From contig DASWRM010000067.1 of assembly GCA_036403155.1 (NCBI GenBank), positions 1 to 64,000 of the forward strand: a stretch of 64,000 nt of DNA, given 5' to 3'. Under the pieces are notes generated by a model, which was given only the letters and a program-made list of their open reading frames with translations, did no database searches and was not told the origin of the DNA. Source of the stretch: Gaiellales bacterium. GTDB taxonomy: Bacteria > Actinomycetota > Thermoleophilia > Gaiellales > JAICJC01. This document shows, piece by piece, positions 8,542-15,192 of this stretch. Made by a program: the position numbers and the translations under genes. How positions within the stretch are numbered: the stretch's first letter is position 1; every line of letters starts with the position of its first letter.

Positions 8542-8937
8542 CCGAAGAGCGATCAGCCCCGCAGGCGCGGACCGGAAACCGCAGGCCTCGAGGTAGAAGG
8601 TCGCGAGCCGGGGCTCGAAGTCGACGTGCAGCCACTCGCAGCCGGCCGCTCTCGCTTCGTCGGTGGCGATGACGATCAGTCGCCGCCCGATGCCGGCGCG
8701 GCGGCGATCCGCTGCCACCAGCGTGTCCAGGACGAACGCGTGCGCCGCACCGTCCCACGGAACGTTCACGAAGCCGACCAGCCGTCCGCCGTCGCGTGCC
8801 GTGACCCAGCCGAGGCTGTGGCGCTCGACCTGCCCGCGCCAGTCGTCGTCGAGGACGTCATGGCCGAAGCCCTCGGCGTGCAGGGCGTTCACTTCGGCGT
8901 TGTCGAACTCGCCTCGCCAGGCATACGCGATCGGCAT
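8539..8937 (-). CDS. GNAT-family N-acetyltransferase
   Basis: A 132-residue acetyl-CoA-dependent acetyltransferase. The acetyl-CoA loop is RRAGIGRRLIVIA (family Q/RxxGxG/A), preceded by the strand HAFVLDTLVAA and followed by CEWLHVDFEPRLATFYLEACGFR, the usual C-terminal strand-helix. ATG 8937 is preceded by GTGAGGAT, a good ribosome site; the open frame upstream of it reads as low-quality sequence overlapping the next gene and is not included. Substrate unknown. Confidence 0.85.
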   Translation of the reverse strand: MPIAYAWRGEFDNAEVNALHAEGFGHDVLDDDWRGQVERHSLGWVTARDGGRLVGFVNVPWDGAAHAFVLDTLVAADRRRAGIGRRLIVIATDEARAAGCEWLHVDFEPRLATFYLEACGFRSAPAGLIALR

Positions 8938-8977
8938 GGCGCGGATCCTCACCGAAATCCTCCCGGCCGTGGCGCGT

Positions 8978-9268
8978 TCAGGCGGATCCGTTGCGCTCCC
9001 GGTGTGTGCATCCGGGCCAGCAGCAGGGCCGGCGCTCGCCCTGCTCGAGCTCTTCCTGCGTGCGGCGGATGCGGCGTTCGCGCGTCGCCTGCTTCTTCGC
9101 GTCCTCGACCCAGCAGATGAACTCGTTGCGGGCCAGCGGCGTGATGTCCACCCACGCGTGGCGCGCCTTGGCGTTGGCGGCCAGTGCCCGCTGGAGGTCA
9201 GGAGGCAACTCGTGCACCACCCCACCGGGAAGGTGCCGGCCGTTCGTCGGGCTTTCGGGGCGATCCAT
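8978..9268 (-). CDS. YdeI/OmpD-associated family protein
   Basis: A 96-residue protein matching the C-terminal helical YdeI/OmpD-associated domain: VVHELPPDLQRALAAN, then NEFICWVEDAKKQATRERRI, the typical 'W(V/I)xxAK...TRxRRI' signature. Unusually it ends with a Cys-rich tail (PCCWPGCTHR). ATG 9268 lies 7 nt downstream of a TACCTT hexamer and lacks a ribosome site, suggesting a leaderless mRNA; an alternative ATG three codons upstream is less likely. The molecular role of the family is poorly defined (linked to stress and peptide resistance in enterobacteria). Confidence 0.7.
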   Translation of the reverse strand: MDRPESPTNGRHLPGGVVHELPPDLQRALAANAKARHAWVDITPLARNEFICWVEDAKKQATRERRIRRTQEELEQGERRPCCWPGCTHRERNGSA

Positions 9269-9275
9269 GGCTCTC

Positions 9276-9281
9276 AAGGTA
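9276..9281 (-). promoter_or_regulatory. -10 hexamer TACCTT
   Basis: Seven nt before ATG 9268 of the YdeI-like gene. Confidence 0.55.
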
Positions 9282-9360
9282 CCTCCCGCGCAGCGGCACG
9301 TCTCTCGCGAATCTGATTCGGAATGCCGAAAACCCCCGGATCAGCAGGGGTTTTCGGGAG

Positions 9361-9433
9361 TACCGCATACCGGATTCGAACCGGTGTTACCGCCGTGAGA
9401 GGGCGGCGTCCTAGGCCCCTAGACGAATGCGGC
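9361..9433 (-). tRNA. tRNA-Glu (anticodon CTC)
   Basis: Reading the minus strand, a 7-bp acceptor stem GCCGCAT/ATGCGGT (first pair G-U), a T arm containing GGTTCGAATCC and an anticodon stem CCGCC/GGCGG with loop CTCTCAC are all present. The loop gives anticodon CTC, decoding GAG. CCA is not encoded. It lies in the gap between the YdeI-like and RidA-like genes. Confidence 0.95.
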
Positions 9434-9474
9434 ACGAGTCGCCGCGAGGCGGCGGCCATTCTAGCAAGGGCCTC

Positions 9475-9864
9475 TCAGGACTCGTCGACGATCGCCTCGG
9501 CCTCGATCTCGACCAGGAAGGCCGGGTCGACGAACGCGGTCACGCCGAGCATCGTCGACGCGGGCCGGACGTGGCCGCACCAGTCGCCGTGGGCGCGACC
9601 GACGTCGAACTGGTTGCGCTCGACGTCGACCACGTACATTCGCGTGCGCACCACGTCGTCGACCGACGCCCCGACCGCTCCCAGGGCCGCCTCGATCCGC
9701 TCGAACGCGAGCACGGCCTGCGCGTAGGCGCCTTCCGGCGGCCGCTCGTCGGTCCCCATGCCAAGCGTCCCCGCGACGTGCACGTGCGGGCCGACCCGGA
9801 TTGCGCGCGAGTAGCCGTACCGCTGCTCGAACGTGGTGTCTGTCGAGTGGCGCTGCCGTTCCAT
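9475..9864 (-). CDS. RidA/YjgF-family enamine/imine deaminase-like protein
   Basis: A 129-residue RidA-superfamily protein. Core features are YGYSRAIRVGPHVHVAGTLG at the N-terminus, the helix AVLAFERIEAALGAVGAS, and the C-terminal PASTMLGVTAF...FLVEIEAEA, where members have R-P-A-x-T and E(I)E(A). RidA proteins hydrolyse reactive enamine/imine intermediates to ketoacids. ATG 9864 has GGGAGG just upstream and is preferred over an ATG five codons earlier. It is monocistronic next to tRNA-Glu. Confidence 0.88.
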   Translation of the reverse strand: MERQRHSTDTTFEQRYGYSRAIRVGPHVHVAGTLGMGTDERPPEGAYAQAVLAFERIEAALGAVGASVDDVVRTRMYVVDVERNQFDVGRAHGDWCGHVRPASTMLGVTAFVDPAFLVEIEAEAIVDES

Positions 9865-9925
9865 TCGCCTCCCTCTCACTCGATTGGGCGTGGCGGCCGG
9901 TCGCCGCCTCGGGCACGCTGAGCAT

Positions 9926-10801
9926 ATGGGTCGCCTGGTGCCACCGCTCCCCCTGCTGGCGCTCGCGTGCGCGGTTGCCGCCCTCGCCTCCCCGGCCGCG
10001 CAGGCATCGCCGGCGGCGGGGACACCTGCGGTCTCGCTTCCCGCGCCGGTCGACTGCCGGGCGTGCTGGCACCCACCGCTCGAGGTGAGCTGGCAGTGGC
10101 AGCTCGGTCACGTGCCACGCGCGCCGTTCCTCGACGTCGACATGGATGACATCGACGGCTTCGAGGCGACCGGCGCGCTCGTCGACGCGCTCCACCAGCG
10201 GCCGGGGCGCCACGTCGTCTGCTACATCAGCGCCGGCTCGTGGGAGTCGTTCCGTCCGGACGCGTCGCGGTTCCCGGCCCGCATCCGCGGCCGCAAGCTG
10301 GACGGCTGGCCGGGCGAGCGCTGGCTCGACATCCGCCGCTACGGCGGCCGCCTGGGAGCCATCATGCGCGCCCGCATGGACATGTGCGCAGCCAAGGGCT
10401 TCGATGCCATCGAGTTCGACAACGTCGACGGCTATCTGAACAGGACCGGCTTCGCACTCTCGGCGGCCGACCAGTTCCGCTACAACGCGTGGCTCGCGAA
10501 CGAGGCTCACGCCCGCGGGCTGTCCGCGATGCTCAAGAACGACATGCCGCAGATCCCGCGGCTGCTCCCGTACTTCGACATGGCGCTGAACGAGCAGTGC
10601 TGGCAGTACTCCGAGTGCACGACCGCGCAGAACGGCCGGTACGGCTACGACCAGTTCATCGCGGCGGGCAAGCCCGTGTTCCAGGTCGAGTACGCGCTCG
10701 GCCCGGCGACGTTCTGCGCGCGATCGAACCGTCAGGGCTTCAACTCGCTGCGCAAGCGGCTGGCGCTGGGACCCTACCGGGTGCCCTGCCGCGGCGCCTG
10801 A
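9926..10801 (+). CDS. Secreted GH114-like endo-alpha-1,4-polygalactosaminidase
   Basis: A 291-residue exported protein: a signal peptide at 1-30 ending near SPAAQASPA, then a TIM-barrel of the GH114 family. Diagnostic stretches are VSWQWQL, FLDVDMDDIDGF, HVVCYISAGSWESFRPD, the catalytic-like FDAIEFDNVDGYLNRTGF and a late YFDMALNEQCWQYSEC. Family members cleave galactosamine-rich exopolysaccharide (Pel-like) chains. A role in remodelling cell-surface polymers or biofilm matrix would fit the glycan genes of the window. Its 3' end overlaps the convergent acetyltransferase gene by 28 nt. Confidence 0.85.
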   Translation: MGRLVPPLPLLALACAVAALASPAAQASPAAGTPAVSLPAPVDCRACWHPPLEVSWQWQLGHVPRAPFLDVDMDDIDGFEATGALVDALHQRPGRHVVCYISAGSWESFRPDASRFPARIRGRKLDGWPGERWLDIRRYGGRLGAIMRARMDMCAAKGFDAIEFDNVDGYLNRTGFALSAADQFRYNAWLANEAHARGLSAMLKNDMPQIPRLLPYFDMALNEQCWQYSECTTAQNGRYGYDQFIAAGKPVFQVEYALGPATFCARSNRQGFNSLRKRLALGPYRVPCRGA

Positions 10802-11421
10802 CGTGCCACGCGCTGCCGAAGCTGCTCGCGCGCGGCGGGCCAGTTGTCGTCCGTGATGGCGTACCAGGCGGAGTCCCGCCAGCGCCCGCCGTACATCAGC
10901 ATGTGCTTGCGAAAGACGCCTTCGAAGCTCGAGGGCAGTGCTGCGAGCGCCGCGCGGGCCCGCTCGTTGCGGGCGTCAGTCTTGAACTCGACGCGCGCGC
11001 AGCCGAGCCGCTCGAAGGCGTGGTCGAGCATGAGCAGCTTCGCCTCGCTGTTCGCCCCGCCCCCCCAGGCGGCAGGCGACACCAGCGTCCACCCGATCTC
11101 GAGCCCACGGTCGGCGGCCCGGAAGGAGAGGTAGCGGCTGCTTCCGAGGGCGCGGCCGGTCGCGCGATCGACGGTGGCGAATGCGAGCTCCCGCCGGGCT
11201 GCGGTCAGCGCCAGCGCCTCGTCGAACCATGCGTCGAAGTCGCCGCGGCTGGCCGAGGCGTCGATGCGCGTCCACCGCCAGACCGCGGGGTCGGACAGCG
11301 CCTCCGCGAGGGGGTCGCGATGGCGTTCCTCGAGCGGCTCCATCCGCACGACGTCGCCGGCCAGCATCGGCGGCCGCTCGAACAGTGCGTCGAAGGCGGA
11401 GATGCCGGTCCGGTCGTCCAC
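10774..11421 (-). CDS. RimJ/RimL-type GNAT acetyltransferase
   Basis: A 215-residue acetyltransferase of the ribosomal-protein N-acetyltransferase-like group. It has the leading strand GDVVRMEPLEERH, the central LAFATVDRATGRALGSSRYL and the acetyl-CoA region WTLVSPAAWGGGANSEAKLL followed by FERLGCARVEFKTDARN and RGRWRDSAWYAI-type ending. GTG 11421 is chosen because a TACACT hexamer sits 7 nt upstream, pointing to a leaderless mRNA. An internal ATG (11367) would remove the first conserved strand's lead-in. Substrate unknown. Confidence 0.82.
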   Translation of the reverse strand: MDDRTGISAFDALFERPPMLAGDVVRMEPLEERHRDPLAEALSDPAVWRWTRIDASASRGDFDAWFDEALALTAARRELAFATVDRATGRALGSSRYLSFRAADRGLEIGWTLVSPAAWGGGANSEAKLLMLDHAFERLGCARVEFKTDARNERARAALAALPSSFEGVFRKHMLMYGGRWRDSAWYAITDDNWPAAREQLRQRVARQAPRQGTR

Positions 11422-11428
11422 GCGGGCC

Positions 11429-11434
11429 AGTGTA
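11429..11434 (-). promoter_or_regulatory. -10 hexamer TACACT, leaderless acetyltransferase
   Basis: Seven nt before GTG 11421; decides that start over ATG 11367. Confidence 0.6.
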
Positions 11435-11457
11435 GGTGGGGCCCCGGCCGCGCCCGG

Positions 11458-11463
11458 TAGGCT
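11458..11463 (+). promoter_or_regulatory. -10 hexamer TAGGCT, leaderless amidase
   Basis: Six nt before GTG 11470; no ribosome site. Confidence 0.6.
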
Positions 11464-11469
11464 CTCCGC

Positions 11470-12876
11470 GTGTCGGAGCAGCTCTGGACGATCAGCGCGG
11501 CCGAGGCCGTCGGACTCCTGCATGCGGGGGAGGTCTCGGCGGTGGAACTGGTCGAGGCGGCGCTGGCGCGGATCGAGCAGGTGGACGGCGCGATCAACGC
11601 GCTCCCCACGGTCTGCGCCGAGCGGGCGCTCGACCGCGCGCGCCGCGCCGACCGTGCGACGCCACTCGCCGGCCTGCCGATCGCCGTCAAGGATCTCAAC
11701 GACGTGGCGGGGGTGCGCACGACGTACGGCTCGCCGATCTACGCAGGCCATGTCCCGGACACCTCCGACGCGATGGTGGCCCGGCTCGAGCGGCGCGGCG
11801 CCGTCGTGCTGGCCAAGTCGAACACCCCGGAGTTCGGTGCGGGCGGCAACACGTTCAACGAGGTGTTCGGCGAGACGCGCAACCCGTGGGACACGTCGCG
11901 GACCTGCGGCGGCTCATCGGGCGGCTCCGCGGCCGCCCTCGCCGCCGGGGAGGTATGGCTGGCGACCGGCTCCGACCTCGGCGGCAGCCTCCGCACGCCG
12001 GCCGGGTTCTGTGGGGTCGTCGGGATCCGCCCCACGCCGGGCCGGGTCGCGAACGGGCCGTCGCCGCTGCCGTTCGGCACGCTGTCCGTCGAGGGGCCGA
12101 TGGGACGGTCGGTCGCCGACGCGGCGCTCATGCTCGACGCCATGGCGGGGCTCGACCCCGTCGACCCGCTCTCGCTTCCGGAGCCGGCGCGGCCCTTCGT
12201 GGAAGCGGCGACGCGCCCGGCGCTCCCCGTGCGGGTGGCCTACAGCGCCGATCTGGGGGTGACGCCGGTTGATCCCGCCGTGCGCGCCGCGTGCGACCGC
12301 GCGGTGGCGCAGCTCGAGCAGGCGGGCGTTGTCGTCGATCGCGTGACGCCGGGCCTGACCGACGCACCGGAGGCGTTCCAGGTTCTCCGCGCGGCCGGGT
12401 TCGTGGCGGACATGGCGGAGCTCTACGAGACCGAGCGAGGGCGGCTGAAGCCCGACATCGTCTGGAACATCGAGCTGGGACTGCAGCTCACGCCCGAGCG
12501 CATCGGCTGGGCGAAGCGGACGCGCGGCGCTGTCGCGCACGCGCTGGGACGGCTGCTCGAGAACCACGACGTGCTGCTGTGCCCGTCCGCGTGCGTCCTG
12601 CCATTCGACGTCGCGGTTCGCTGGCCGCGGGAGGTGGACGGCGTGGCGTTCGGCAACTACGTCGAGTGGCTGCGCATCACCTCGACCATCACGCTCACCG
12701 GCTGCCCGGTGGTCGCCCTGCCCTGCGGCCTCTCGGACGAGGGGCTGCCCGCCGGCATGCAGGTTGTCGGCCGCTTCCGTGGTGAGTGGGAGCTGATCGC
12801 GGCCGCGGCCGGAATCGAGGCGGCGTGGGGGATGGCCGCCCGCGTTCCCCGCACGCCACAAGCGGGTGCCGCCTGA
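11470..12876 (+). CDS. Amidase (amidase-signature family)
   Basis: A 468-residue amidase-signature hydrolase. The Ser-cisSer-Lys triad is visible: Lys in AVKDLNDVAG, the cis-Ser in CGGSSGGSAAALAAG and the nucleophile Ser in GSDLGGSLRTPAGFCG. The C-terminal TGCPVVALPCG and GLPAGMQVVG are typical. Such enzymes hydrolyse aliphatic or aryl amides; GatA is a relative, but no GatB/C partner is adjacent. GTG 11470 is 6 nt after a TAGGCT hexamer with no ribosome site. It is divergent from the acetyltransferase gene and overlaps the downstream GluQ-like gene by 4 nt. Confidence 0.88.
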   Translation: MSEQLWTISAAEAVGLLHAGEVSAVELVEAALARIEQVDGAINALPTVCAERALDRARRADRATPLAGLPIAVKDLNDVAGVRTTYGSPIYAGHVPDTSDAMVARLERRGAVVLAKSNTPEFGAGGNTFNEVFGETRNPWDTSRTCGGSSGGSAAALAAGEVWLATGSDLGGSLRTPAGFCGVVGIRPTPGRVANGPSPLPFGTLSVEGPMGRSVADAALMLDAMAGLDPVDPLSLPEPARPFVEAATRPALPVRVAYSADLGVTPVDPAVRAACDRAVAQLEQAGVVVDRVTPGLTDAPEAFQVLRAAGFVADMAELYETERGRLKPDIVWNIELGLQLTPERIGWAKRTRGAVAHALGRLLENHDVLLCPSACVLPFDVAVRWPREVDGVAFGNYVEWLRITSTITLTGCPVVALPCGLSDEGLPAGMQVVGRFRGEWELIAAAAGIEAAWGMAARVPRTPQAGAA

Positions 12877-13802
12877 TCGCCGGCCGGTTCGCGCCGAGTC
12901 CGAGCGGGCTCATGCACCTCGGCAACGCGCGCACGGCGCTGCTCGCCTGGCTCGACGTGCGCGCGCGCGGCGGCCGGATGATCCTCAGGATCGAGGACCT
13001 CGACCGCGACCGGTGCCGCCCGGAGTACGTCGTGGCGCTGCGCGAGGACCTCGCCTGGCTCGGCCTCGACTGGGACGAGGAGACCCGCCCGCAGTCCCAG
13101 CGCGCGGAGGCGTACCGGTCAGCGGTCGCGCGGCTGGATGCGGCCGGGCTCGTGTACGAGTGCTACTGCACCCGCCGGGAGCTCGCCGTCGCGTCAGCGC
13201 CGCATGGGGCGTCGGAGGAGGCGCCCGCGTACCCGGGCACGTGCCGCGAGCTGAGCGAGCGGCGCCGGGCTGACCTGCGGGCGACGGGGCGGCCGCCCGC
13301 CCTTCGGGTGCGTATGCCCGACCGGCTGCCCGCTGTGCACGATCGCGTCCACGGCGATGTGCCAGGGGCGAGCGGCGGCGACGTGGTCCTTCGTCGCTCC
13401 GACGGGCTGTACGCCTACCAGCTGGCCGTGGTCGTGGACGATGCGGCCGACGGCGTCACCGACGTGGTGCGCGGCGACGACCTGCTCGCATCGACGCCTC
13501 GACAGGCCGCTCTTGCCGGGATGCTCGGGCTCCCGGGCGTCGACTATGCGCACGTGCCGCTCGTGGTCGACGCGGCGGGTGTGCGACTGGCGAAGCGGCA
13601 CGCGTCCCTCACCCTGCGCTCGCTGCGGGACGCGGGAGTGACCGCGCAGGCGCTTGTCGGCGCGATGGCGGCGGCGGCCGGCATCGGAGACGGCCGGCCG
13701 GCGGACCCCGCCGCACTGGCTGCCCGGTTCGACATCGCGCGGATCAGCCGCGAGCCGTGGGCGGCGGATGAGCGGGAGATCCTGCGCACGGCTCGAGTTT
13801 GA
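12873..13802 (+). CDS. gluQ: Glutamyl-Q tRNA(Asp) synthetase-like protein
   Basis: About 309 residues: a class I GluRS catalytic core without the anticodon-binding domain, as in GluQ-RS, which attaches glutamate to queuosine of tRNA-Asp. Seen: GRFAPSPSGLMHLGNARTAL (HIGH motif as HLGN), LRIEDLDRDR, the zinc-type CYC...Y...C arrangement (YECYCTRRELA, YPGTCREL) and a KMSKS equivalent KRHAS. The conserved frame begins at a CTG overlapping the amidase stop; no ATG/GTG/TTG stands exactly there. In-frame GTGs at 12825 and 12786 would add 16 or 29 poorly conserved residues, so the start is uncertain. No queuosine synthesis gene is in view. Confidence 0.8.
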   Translation: MIAGRFAPSPSGLMHLGNARTALLAWLDVRARGGRMILRIEDLDRDRCRPEYVVALREDLAWLGLDWDEETRPQSQRAEAYRSAVARLDAAGLVYECYCTRRELAVASAPHGASEEAPAYPGTCRELSERRRADLRATGRPPALRVRMPDRLPAVHDRVHGDVPGASGGDVVLRRSDGLYAYQLAVVVDDAADGVTDVVRGDDLLASTPRQAALAGMLGLPGVDYAHVPLVVDAAGVRLAKRHASLTLRSLRDAGVTAQALVGAMAAAAGIGDGRPADPAALAARFDIARISREPWAADEREILRTARV

Positions 13803-13917
13803 CCGCCACGTCTTCGAGGACATCGAGCGCGTCGTGTCCGCGCACGACGGCTACGAGGTGGTCGAGAAGCTCGACATGGACATCGACGCCGAGTGGAGCC
13901 GGCTGGCGACCGGATGA
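13768..13917 (+). CDS. Small hypothetical protein or gene remnant
   Basis: A frame overlapping the 3' end of the GluQ-like gene and ending at 13917. The part downstream of that gene (RHVFEDIERVVSAHDGYEVV, then KLDMDIDAEWSRLATG) has near-total G/C at third positions and an acidic helical composition, which looks genuinely coding. ATG 13768 gives 49 residues. The first dozen codons lie inside gluQ, so this could also be the tail of a truncated gene. No family recognised. Confidence 0.4.
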   Translation: MSGRSCARLEFDRHVFEDIERVVSAHDGYEVVEKLDMDIDAEWSRLATG

Positions 13918-13930
13918 GCTGAGCGCGAGC

Positions 13931-14383
13931 TCAGCCGACGGCGACGACGCGCGCGGTCCACTTGCCGCTCGGCGCCTTCACCGTCACCTTGTCTCCCGCC
14001 GCGCGGCCGATCAGCGCGCTCCCGACGGGCGAGTGCGGGGACACCGTGCCGGCGCCGCCGGCGTTCGAGATCGTCACGCTCGTGCGCTCGCCGGCGTCGT
14101 CCTCGAACTCGACCACCGAGCCCACGCCGGCCTTCCCGTCGCCCGCGGCCTCGCGGTCGACGACGACCGCCGCGGACAGCTTGTGCTCGAGCAGCCTGAT
14201 CTGGTGTTCCAGCAGCCCCTGCTCGTTCTTGGCGGCGTGGTACTCGAAGTTCTCCGAGAGGTCGCCGTACCCGCGCGCCGTTGCAATCGCTTCCACGATC
14301 TCGGCGCGGCGAGGGCCGCGGAGGTGGTCGAGCTCGGCCTGCAGCCGGTCGAGCTCCTCCTGGGTCAGGTGCGTCTCGTCCAT
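13931..14383 (-). CDS. greA: Transcription elongation factor GreA
   Basis: A 150-residue GreA. An N-terminal coiled coil (about residues 8-75) carries the tip acidic loop ARGYGDLSENFEYHAAKNEQ, whose Asp and Glu stimulate RNA-polymerase transcript cleavage. The C-terminal FKBP-like domain contains VGSVVEFED, PHSPVGSALIGRAAGD and ends KVTVKAPSGKWTARVVAV. It rescues arrested polymerase. ATG 14383 has a TACCCT hexamer 6 nt upstream and no ribosome site, so it is probably leaderless. Confidence 0.95.
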   Translation of the reverse strand: MDETHLTQEELDRLQAELDHLRGPRRAEIVEAIATARGYGDLSENFEYHAAKNEQGLLEHQIRLLEHKLSAAVVVDREAAGDGKAGVGSVVEFEDDAGERTSVTISNAGGAGTVSPHSPVGSALIGRAAGDKVTVKAPSGKWTARVVAVG

Positions 14384-14389
14384 CCGCTC

Positions 14390-14395
14390 AGGGTA
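14390..14395 (-). promoter_or_regulatory. -10 hexamer TACCCT, leaderless greA
   Basis: Six nt before ATG 14383. Confidence 0.6.
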
Positions 14396-14402
14396 GCGCC
14401 CG

Positions 14403-15056
14403 TTACTTCGCCGTGTCCCAGGTGAAGCTGTCCGCGAGCAGGTCGTAGACCGGCCCGTTGTCGCGCGTGTCGGGCGTCTGCAGCGAGAGCACGACGATCG
14501 TGTTCCCATGCTGCAGCAGGTAGCGGTAGACGATGGTCGTTCCCTCTGGCTCCGTGTTGGAGGCCGGATGATCCTTTGAGAAGACGACGCGGACGGCCTT
14601 GCCGGCGTGGGGCAGGTCGACGGTTCGCGGCTTGTGAAGCACATCGAGGATCTTGTGCTTCTTGAGCTGCTTCTGCAGCGCCGTCTTGACGCCCTTCGCC
14701 TTCGGCGGGAACTTGCCGGGACGCGATGCGATCACGATCACGTTGCCGAGCCGTGCGATGCGGACGATCCCGTGGGCCTTCGAGGCATGCCAGCCACCGG
14801 GGACCAGCATGTGGTAGCCGCCCTTCCTGTCCGTGTAGGTCTCAAACAGCGCGCCGTTGTTGTCGGTGCCCGCCGCGGGCACGTAGGTGCCGGTGGGCGG
14901 CCCACTGGAGCCGGGCGGCGTGGTGCCAGAGCCTGCGGCGGTCGTCTGCGGGCGGCTGCCGCCAGAGGTCGCCGCGCTCGTGCTTGCGCATGCGCACGCG
15001 GCGAGGCAGAGCAGTGCGAGCAGGCAGGCACGCCCGAGGGTCGTGCTCACGGTCAT
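14403..15056 (-). CDS. Putative lipoprotein
   Basis: A 217-residue exported lipoprotein: signal peptide with lipobox LLCLAAC (Cys near residue 21), then a Ser/Thr/Gly/Pro-rich linker to about residue 60, then a globular domain (YTDRKGGYHMLVPGGWHAS, later VYRYLLQHGNTIVVLSLQ) reminiscent of LpqN/PsbP-like lipoproteins that begin with a 'GY..P.GW' motif. ATG 15056 is 7 nt downstream of a TAGGGT hexamer. It lies downstream of the repeat-protein gene on the same strand but two strong hairpins separate them. Ligand or function unknown. Confidence 0.75.
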   Translation of the reverse strand: MTVSTTLGRACLLALLCLAACACASTSAATSGGSRPQTTAAGSGTTPPGSSGPPTGTYVPAAGTDNNGALFETYTDRKGGYHMLVPGGWHASKAHGIVRIARLGNVIVIASRPGKFPPKAKGVKTALQKQLKKHKILDVLHKPRTVDLPHAGKAVRVVFSKDHPASNTEPEGTTIVYRYLLQHGNTIVVLSLQTPDTRDNGPVYDLLADSFTWDTAK

Positions 15057-15063
15057 CCGGGTC

Positions 15064-15069
15064 ACCCTA
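15064..15069 (-). promoter_or_regulatory. -10 hexamer TAGGGT
   Basis: Seven nt before ATG 15056 of the lipoprotein gene; decides against an upstream ATG. Confidence 0.6.
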
Positions 15070-15103
15070 CCCGGTTCGGCGGCCGTCAATGCATGTCGGA
15101 CAT

Positions 15104-15135
15104 GCCGACGCCGCCCGTGGCCGGGCGGCGTCGGC
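15104..15135. terminator. Perfect 14-bp hairpin
   Basis: Arms GCCGACGCCGCCCG (15104-15117) and its exact complement (15122-15135) flank the tetraloop TGGC. It lies downstream of the repeat-protein gene and upstream of the lipoprotein gene. There is no U-tract, as is common for actinobacterial terminators. Confidence 0.6.
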
Positions 15136-15145
15136 GAACGAGGCG

Positions 15146-15182
15146 GGCGGCCGCTCCAGGCTGTCCAACCGGAGCGGCCGCC
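15146..15182 (-). terminator. 12-bp hairpin after the repeat-protein gene
   Basis: Arms GGCGGCCGCTCC (15146-15157) and GGAGCGGCCGCC (15171-15182) with a 13-nt loop, 10 nt beyond the stop of the 15193-17553 gene. Together with the 15104-15135 hairpin it forms a tandem stop signal for the minus strand. Confidence 0.7.
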
Positions 15183-15192
15183 AGCGGCTTGG

